From the NCBI RefSeq assembly GCF_009858175.1, contig NZ_CP047393.1, forward strand, positions 496,001 to 560,000: DNA of 64,000 nucleotides, in the 5' to 3' direction. The notes beneath the pieces were generated by a model that was not told the origin of the DNA, did no database searches, and was given only the letters and a program-made list of their open reading frames with translations. This DNA comes from Pontibacillus sp. HMF3514. Its GTDB lineage: Bacteria; Bacillota; Bacilli; Bacillales; BH030062. Both the position numbers and the translations under genes were made by a program. Below, piece after piece: positions 59,290 to 64,000 of the stretch. Numbering within the stretch: the first letter of the stretch is position 1; the number at the start of each line of letters is the position of its first letter.

Positions 59290-60090
59290 ATGAGGTTATT
59301 ACATGTAATATTAGTTGCCATCCTCCTTAGTTTTATGCCTTTTTCTAATATGCATGCGTACGGAGATAATAGTTACGGATGGGGATATGAAAAGAGTAGA
59401 AATCATAAGCCACCCAAAACTGGATTTTATGGAGACCTTTTGAAAAAGTATGGGGGATACCATATCGATCCATCAGGAGAGAAGGTTCTTTATCTAACAT
59501 TTGATAACGGCTACGAACAGGGATACACAGATGATATATTAGATGTTCTGAAAGAGAAGGAAGTACCAGCCACTTTTTTTGTAACGGGTCATTATATAAA
59601 GAGTGCTGAAGGGCTTGTTCAGCGTATGGTAAATGAAGGACATATTGTTGGTAATCACTCATGGAGTCATCCTGATTTCTCGAAAATGAGTAAAGATCGC
59701 ATTAAAAATGAGCTAGTAAAGGTTGAACAGGCTGTAGCAAATATTACCGATCAGGATTCGATGAAATATTTACGCCCTCCACGCGGGACATTTAGTGAAA
59801 GAAGTTTGGCAATATCTGAAGAGTTAGGATATATTAATATGTTTTGGTCACTAGCTTTCGTGGATTGGCATACAAATGGTCAAAAAGGTTGGAAGTACGC
59901 TTACGATAGTGTGATGAAACAGATCCATCCTGGTGCTGTCATGTTGTTGCATACTGTTTCTGAAGATAACGCTAAAGCATTGGAACGTATCATAGAGGAC
60001 TTACAAAAACAGGGTTACACATTTAAAAGTCTGGACGACTTGGTGTTGAAACAGATACTACCAGATCCTATGGCAGATTTCATGAACTAG
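59290..60090 (+). CDS. pdaA: Peptidoglycan N-acetylmuramic acid deacetylase PdaA
   Basis: 266 residues. Signal peptide (MRLLHVILVAILLSFMPFSN) then an NodB-type polysaccharide deacetylase. The PdaA-specific TFDNGYEQGYT (70-80) carries the catalytic Asp and metal ligand; GNHSWSHPD gives the two His; LRPPRG and HTVSEDN complete the site. PdaA makes muramic-delta-lactam in the spore cortex, required for germination, so the host sporulates. ATG at 59290 has GGGTGA upstream; the GTG at 59281 overlaps that site. Confidence 0.95.
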   Translation: MRLLHVILVAILLSFMPFSNMHAYGDNSYGWGYEKSRNHKPPKTGFYGDLLKKYGGYHIDPSGEKVLYLTFDNGYEQGYTDDILDVLKEKEVPATFFVTGHYIKSAEGLVQRMVNEGHIVGNHSWSHPDFSKMSKDRIKNELVKVEQAVANITDQDSMKYLRPPRGTFSERSLAISEELGYINMFWSLAFVDWHTNGQKGWKYAYDSVMKQIHPGAVMLLHTVSEDNAKALERIIEDLQKQGYTFKSLDDLVLKQILPDPMADFMN

Positions 60091-60121
60091 AGCTCTTCAT
60101 TATTGAAGGCTCTAGTTTTTT
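60084..60121 (+). terminator. Terminator overlapping the pdaA stop codon
   Basis: ACTAGAGC/GCTCTAGT plus TTCA/TGAA inner pairing, then T6; the TAG stop lies in the left arm. Confidence 0.82.
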
Positions 60122-60125
60122 AATG

Positions 60126-60235
60126 CACTAGAAAATTATAAAATTTGGTGGCTAGTGTATAACTTTTTAAAGAGGTCGGGGCCGAGTCCAGTCCCTTCAT
60201 TGCTAATCAGGCGCATACGCTTTTGTTCTACCTCA
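60126..60235 (+). repeat. Family E intergenic repeat, copy 3 (internally deleted)
   Basis: Left end CTAGAAAATTATAAAATTTG and right end AGTCCAGTCCCTTCATTGCT/GGCGCATACGCTTTTGTTCT match copy 1, but the proximal arm and the whole centre are missing; the join is at GGGGCCG/AGTCC. Confidence 0.88.
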
Positions 60236-60308
60236 AGGGACATTCGTTTACAATGGCTTCTATTTCATATAACCTTACGTACAAGTAGAATAATGCGGAG
60301 GTGCAATG

Positions 60309-61088
60309 ATGATCCCAGAAAACTTAAAACCTTTAATGGATAAATTCTCATCAGAATTAGATCAATTGCCTAATGATTTGATTAAAGGTGTTTATTTATA
60401 TGGCTCGATTGCATTGGGTTCATTTGAAGATGAAAGAAGTGACATTGACTTTGTGGTAGTACTCAACCGTCCTATTCAAGAGGATGAAGTAAAAACCTTA
60501 GAAGATGTTCATGAAAACCTGCGTCAGCACCCTTATGGTAACCGTTTTGATGGTGTTTATATAAAAGAGGAAAACCTCGGAAAGTCAAACTATGAACTGG
60601 ATCCTTATTTATATATTTCAGATGGGAACCTTGAAGAAGGACATTGGGATATCAATGCTGTAACGTGGTGGATTATGAAGCACCATGGAATTACGGTAAA
60701 AGGAACACCTGTAGAAGAGCTTCCTCTACATCTGGAGTGGAGCGATGTTCAAAAAGCGATGCGCTACAATATTGAACACTATTGGAAAGAGAAAAAGCTC
60801 CAGCAATTTTTAGAGGATGACTGGGTTTTATCTTGTGTTGAAACAAATGCCCGTATTTTATGCACCATGAAAAAAGGTGAGATCATTCCGAAAACTAAAG
60901 CGATGCAAGAAGCAAAGGATTGGGTCAGTGAAGATTGGTATCCTGTTTTAGATGAAGCCTTAAGAATACGATTTGATAATGAGGAAGAGTCTTTATTCTC
61001 TTCAACGCTAATGCGTGCTCAAACAGTCGTGAATTTCACAGATTATATTCGTTCGGCTTGCGAACCTTATTTTGCAGCAACTAAGTAA
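60309..61088 (+). CDS. Nucleotidyltransferase with DUF4111 (aminoglycoside adenylyltransferase-like)
   Basis: 259 residues. N-terminal nucleotidyltransferase signature GSIALGSFEDERSDID (GS plus D-x-D), then a helical DUF4111 domain with W/Y-rich segments (DINAVTWWIMKHHGITVKG, WVLSCVETNARILCTM), the arrangement of ANT(3'')-type enzymes. Whether it modifies an antibiotic is unknown. Adjacent ATGs at 60306 and 60309; GGAGGTG spacing favours 60309. It is followed after 26 bases by a DNA glycosylase gene, so they may be co-transcribed. Confidence 0.85.
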   Translation: MIPENLKPLMDKFSSELDQLPNDLIKGVYLYGSIALGSFEDERSDIDFVVVLNRPIQEDEVKTLEDVHENLRQHPYGNRFDGVYIKEENLGKSNYELDPYLYISDGNLEEGHWDINAVTWWIMKHHGITVKGTPVEELPLHLEWSDVQKAMRYNIEHYWKEKKLQQFLEDDWVLSCVETNARILCTMKKGEIIPKTKAMQEAKDWVSEDWYPVLDEALRIRFDNEEESLFSSTLMRAQTVVNFTDYIRSACEPYFAATK

Positions 61089-61114
61089 TAAGATGTTGAA
61101 GTGGAGGAGAGATT

Positions 61115-61984
61115 ATGTGGAAAGAAGACGTAACAGCTGAGAGCTTTTATGATTTTGATTATACACTGCTTCGATTCAGTCTAGACCCTTTATGTAAATT
61201 GAATAGAGATGAGCGATGGGTAGACATTCCTGTTACATTGGGGAATGAGCGTCATGTGGTTCGAGTGGAAGCTCACGGAACAACGAGTGAACCTAAGTTT
61301 CGAATCTATAGTGAATCCATAGATCGAAAAGAAGAACTACTAGCTCACATTCATAACTTATTTCAATGGGATCGTGATTTAGAGAAGATTCATGAGCACT
61401 TTCTTGATACAAATTTAGATCAGCTTTTCAATGCTCATCCTGGCACACCCATTGTAAAAGACTTTCATCTCTATGATTGTTTAATGAAGACGATTATTCA
61501 TCAGCAGTTGAACATGAAGTTTGCTTTTACGCTTAGTACACGATTTGTTCAACAATATGGGGAGCAGATTGATGGCGTGTGGTTCTATCCAACCCCTGAG
61601 CGAGTTGCGGAAATTGATTATACTGAACTCCGTGAATTGCAATTTAGCCAACGAAAAGCAGAATATGTTATTGATACGTCTAAGTTGATTGTAGATGGTG
61701 AGTTGGATTTAGAGGAGTTAGCCGAGAAGGATGATGAAGAGGTCATGAAGCGCTTAACAAAAGTTCGTGGCCTTGGTCCGTGGACCGTTGAAAATTGGCT
61801 GCTATTTGGAGTTGGACGAGCGGATTTACTTCCTAAAGCCGATATTGGTATTCAAAATGCTTTAAAATTTTACTTTGAACGAGATTCCAAACCTTCTATC
61901 CCAGAAATAACTGAAATGAGTCAGGGGTGGGAGCCTTATCGAAGTTATGCCTCACTTACGTTGTGGAGAAGTATAGAAGGATAA
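61115..61984 (+). CDS. alkA: DNA-3-methyladenine glycosylase II (AlkA/YfjP-like)
   Basis: 289 residues. N-terminal TBP-like domain, then HhH-GPD: MKTIIHQQLN, hairpin TKVRGLGPWTVENWLL and the catalytic Asp in LLPKADIGIQ. Removes alkylated bases from DNA. TGGAGGAGAG precedes the ATG. Corresponds to B. subtilis YfjP, which also lies near pdaA (yfjS), supporting shared gene order. Confidence 0.93.
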   Translation: MWKEDVTAESFYDFDYTLLRFSLDPLCKLNRDERWVDIPVTLGNERHVVRVEAHGTTSEPKFRIYSESIDRKEELLAHIHNLFQWDRDLEKIHEHFLDTNLDQLFNAHPGTPIVKDFHLYDCLMKTIIHQQLNMKFAFTLSTRFVQQYGEQIDGVWFYPTPERVAEIDYTELRELQFSQRKAEYVIDTSKLIVDGELDLEELAEKDDEEVMKRLTKVRGLGPWTVENWLLFGVGRADLLPKADIGIQNALKFYFERDSKPSIPEITEMSQGWEPYRSYASLTLWRSIEG

Positions 61985-61997
61985 ATGAATACAGTAT

Positions 61998-62033
61998 AAA
62001 AAAGACGCTTGGCAAGGACCAAGCGTCTTTTTA
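61998..62033. terminator. Bidirectional terminator
   Basis: 14-bp perfect stem AAAAAGACGCTTGG and complement with A and T runs on both sides. Confidence 0.93.
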
Positions 62034-62040
62034 CATGAAA

Positions 62041-63675
62041 TTATTTAACGACAAACGGCATCTCGATTAATTTATCTCCATAACGAGCAATTAACGTGTA
62101 CTCACCGCTTTTTGCTGCTTCAGTCGTTGGATCAAGTGTGCCGATTTCTTCGGTTTCCAAATCAAATGTTGCATAAGCAGTTCGTTTTTCTCCTGCTTCT
62201 AGCTCAATGTTCACCATATCCGTTGTACAATCTCTTGGTGCAACATCTCCTGTTCCTACAAATTGCGCTCTTTCTCCATCTTGTTGAATGAAGAAAAAGA
62301 TTTCATCATCACAAGTGGAAGAACCTTGGTGGATATATGCTTCATCTCCATTGTTTTCAATCGTTGCTGTTACACGAATACGATCATCTTCAGAGAACGT
62401 TTTTTGGTTTAAAGAAGCTTTAAAGTTAACTTGGTCTTCTTCCAGTTGATCTGTGTAAGCTTGTTCTACCTCAAAATTCATTGCAGTTGTTTTCTTCATT
62501 TTATTACCTAGTTGTTCAGATATTAAATCTTTAATGTGTAGCGTATATTTCTGGCCCGGCATGTAGTCATACTGTGGTTCAACTAAAATATGTTTACCGT
62601 CCTCAGTTAAGGAAACATCAGATCGAATACCAACGCCATCTTCTCGAACCATGTAGACATTACGTTCATTAACAGATGCAGGATCAATTTGAGTACTCAT
62701 CTCAACTTCCCACGTTTTATCAATGGCTACATTGTTTTGGGCTTCCTCCCAATTGATTTCTCCTTGTAAACTGTCCATTGGATGGAGGTTAGAAGAAGAC
62801 ATATAACCACTGATGTTACTACCCTCAACCTTATAAGTGATGAATTGATTGTCGAATGTACTGTTTTCGAAATAAGGGCCACCAGTGATTTCTAATTCTG
62901 TGTAGTAAGGAACACGCATTGTGACAGCGCTAGAGAAATCTAATTGAGAGCGTAAATTTCCATAATCAAGATCATTTACATTAAGGTCGACATTGTTCAT
63001 GACAAAGACTTTATCGCCTTTTTCAAACATTTGCGTTGTGTACGCATCTGCCTCTTCCCACTTGTATTCAAGATCGTTAAATTTTAAGTCACCGTTTTCT
63101 AACCCGAACCCAAATTTATCAGGCGTTTCGGCTATATCTACAAAACTCTTATTTTCAATGATATTAAATACTTTTTTCTGATAAGTTATATCAATGTCTT
63201 CGTTATCTGGATTGTTTCTGTTAGATACCCCATTGTAAGCCATAATCGGAAAATACCATTGTTCAATAATATGACGGTTGTTTGCTCCGTTAATTTCAGG
63301 AAGGTTCCCTGAATCCATCAACTTCCACTTAGCATCTAAAATCTTAGCTCCAGCCTCAATATTATAGGCTGTATCTGTTTTCAGCTTCTCCTCATCAAAA
63401 TCAAAGTCTGAATTTGTGATTTGCATCATCCCGATACCACCATCATCACTTACTCTGATTTCCCCATCCTTAAATTGCATCATATCACTTTCTACCGTTG
63501 CAATTGCTTTCAATATCTCAGGTGGAATATTGTATTCAATGGCAATGTTCGTTAATAATTCGTGCTTTTTCTCCCATGATAGCTCTTCATAATCTCCTTC
63601 AGCTGCATCAACATTTCCAGCAAAACCAAAAGTCATGATCACCAGGGTAAGAATCAGACTCTTTGCCCATTTCAT
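62041..63675 (-). CDS. Exported lytic-transglycosylase-like protein with SbsA-Ig and BsuPI-like domains
   Basis: 544 residues. Signal peptide MKWAKSLILTLVIMTFGFAG (cleaved near VDAAEG). An SLT/lysozyme-like domain follows: candidate catalytic Glu62 in IATVESDMM, then GGIGMMQIT and FPIMAYNGVSNR. A middle region (about 175-310) is unassigned; next an SbsA-type Ig domain (WEVEMSTQIDPASVNERNVY); the last about 110 residues resemble the BsuPI intracellular proteinase-inhibitor fold (FSEDDRIRVTATIENNGDEA). Probably a wall-active surface enzyme. GGAGG precedes the ATG. Confidence 0.82.
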   Translation of the reverse strand: MKWAKSLILTLVIMTFGFAGNVDAAEGDYEELSWEKKHELLTNIAIEYNIPPEILKAIATVESDMMQFKDGEIRVSDDGGIGMMQITNSDFDFDEEKLKTDTAYNIEAGAKILDAKWKLMDSGNLPEINGANNRHIIEQWYFPIMAYNGVSNRNNPDNEDIDITYQKKVFNIIENKSFVDIAETPDKFGFGLENGDLKFNDLEYKWEEADAYTTQMFEKGDKVFVMNNVDLNVNDLDYGNLRSQLDFSSAVTMRVPYYTELEITGGPYFENSTFDNQFITYKVEGSNISGYMSSSNLHPMDSLQGEINWEEAQNNVAIDKTWEVEMSTQIDPASVNERNVYMVREDGVGIRSDVSLTEDGKHILVEPQYDYMPGQKYTLHIKDLISEQLGNKMKKTTAMNFEVEQAYTDQLEEDQVNFKASLNQKTFSEDDRIRVTATIENNGDEAYIHQGSSTCDDEIFFFIQQDGERAQFVGTGDVAPRDCTTDMVNIELEAGEKRTAYATFDLETEEIGTLDPTTEAAKSGEYTLIARYGDKLIEMPFVVK

Positions 63676-63883
63676 GTTATGTAACCTCCTCTGTAATAAG
63701 TTCGGAGTTTTCTATATTTTTCCTCCTTTAATTATAAATCTATGAAACTACTCATTACAAGAAATAGCTTTAAAGGGAATTGATTTAAAGGAAAAGACGG
63801 GTACATCAAGAATATATAAGGAGAGAGTGGATGTCTGAGAAGGGGACCTACCGCATAGACACCAACTTGGAGGAGGAATTTAC

Positions 63884-64000
63884 ATGCCAGCATTTTCAGA
63901 TGAAGTCACAATCGCAAAACCTAAAGATGAAGTTTTTACATTCGCTGCAAATATGGATCATTCTACAGATGTAATGCCCAATGTAGTAAAAATAGAGAAA
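63884..64000 (+). CDS. SRPBCC-fold protein, N-terminal part (cut by window edge)
   Basis: 39 codons visible, MPAFSDEVTIAKPKDEVFTF followed by AANMDHSTDVMPNVV. This is the first strand and helix of an SRPBCC/polyketide-cyclase-type ligand-binding fold. TTGGAGGAGG lies a few bases before the ATG. Confidence 0.7.
   Translation, partial: MPAFSDEVTIAKPKDEVFTFAANMDHSTDVMPNVVKIEK

Overview
The window looks like chromosomal DNA of a spore-forming, probably salt-adapted member of the Bacillaceae (Halobacillus/Pontibacillus-like; this is inference, no phylogeny was possible). The evidence is low GC, strong AAGGAGG-type ribosome binding sites with TTG/GTG starts, a Bacillus-type S-box riboswitch, a pdaA spore-cortex deacetylase, a KinA/KinE-like kinase next to 0A boxes, MreBH, several Na+ antiporters, and repeats of the kind scattered through Bacillaceae genomes. 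No rRNA, tRNA, CRISPR array, transposase gene or prophage structural gene was seen.

Layout. 0-8 kb: a cut-off acetyltransferase, a nucleotidyltransferase, YuiD, the DbpA RNA helicase, a phenylacetyl-CoA ligase/thioesterase pair, a methyltransferase, a C45-type hydrolase and an excisionase-like small protein, with three GTGCCTGTCACC palindromes between genes. 7.8-10 kb: an unassigned structured RNA candidate, ridA, a SAM-I riboswitch driving msrA, then a composite block of non-coding repeats. 10-24 kb: stress and envelope genes, a frameshifted stand-alone SecD-P1-like protein, a CDGSH protein, a WG-repeat/DUF3298 protein, a sporulation-type kinase, a sugar-dehydrogenase lipoprotein, a Gly/Tyr-rich protein, an AGCS symporter, NhaC and VanW. 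24-35 kb: mreBH, YflJ, MOSC, a secreted CAP protein, a second composite repeat block, guanine deaminase, a free PTS EIIA, glutaminase, and a TetR-controlled ABC exporter with two operators. 35-42 kb: HAD hydrolase, CAP/SbsA-Ig surface protein, PlsC, SRAP and a pair of small membrane proteins.

42-62 kb holds homologues of the Bacillus subtilis yfk-yfj region (yfkJIH, zosA/pfeT, an MFS pump, yfkD-yfkC, pdaA, yfjP/alkA). Into this conserved backbone, between a small SE1561-type gene and a Na+/H+ antiporter family gene, sits an AT-rich three-gene cassette at about 55.9-57.8 kb. It encodes an AimR-like receptor, an overlapping 51-residue exported pro-peptide ending in DPTVGGVG, a terminator, and a 56-residue two-helix membrane protein. 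A 37-bp dyad lies upstream of the receptor gene. This is arbitrium-like peptide signalling without any visible phage, and is the most interesting system here.

A second theme is non-coding repeat architecture. Two families (B and D) share a core but have different dyad arms. A third (C) is a 187-bp element with about 25-bp terminal inverted repeats, present twice at identical length. They assemble in the order D-C-B in direct or inverted orientation. A further family (E) occurs three times, once splitting an amino-acid ABC transporter locus.
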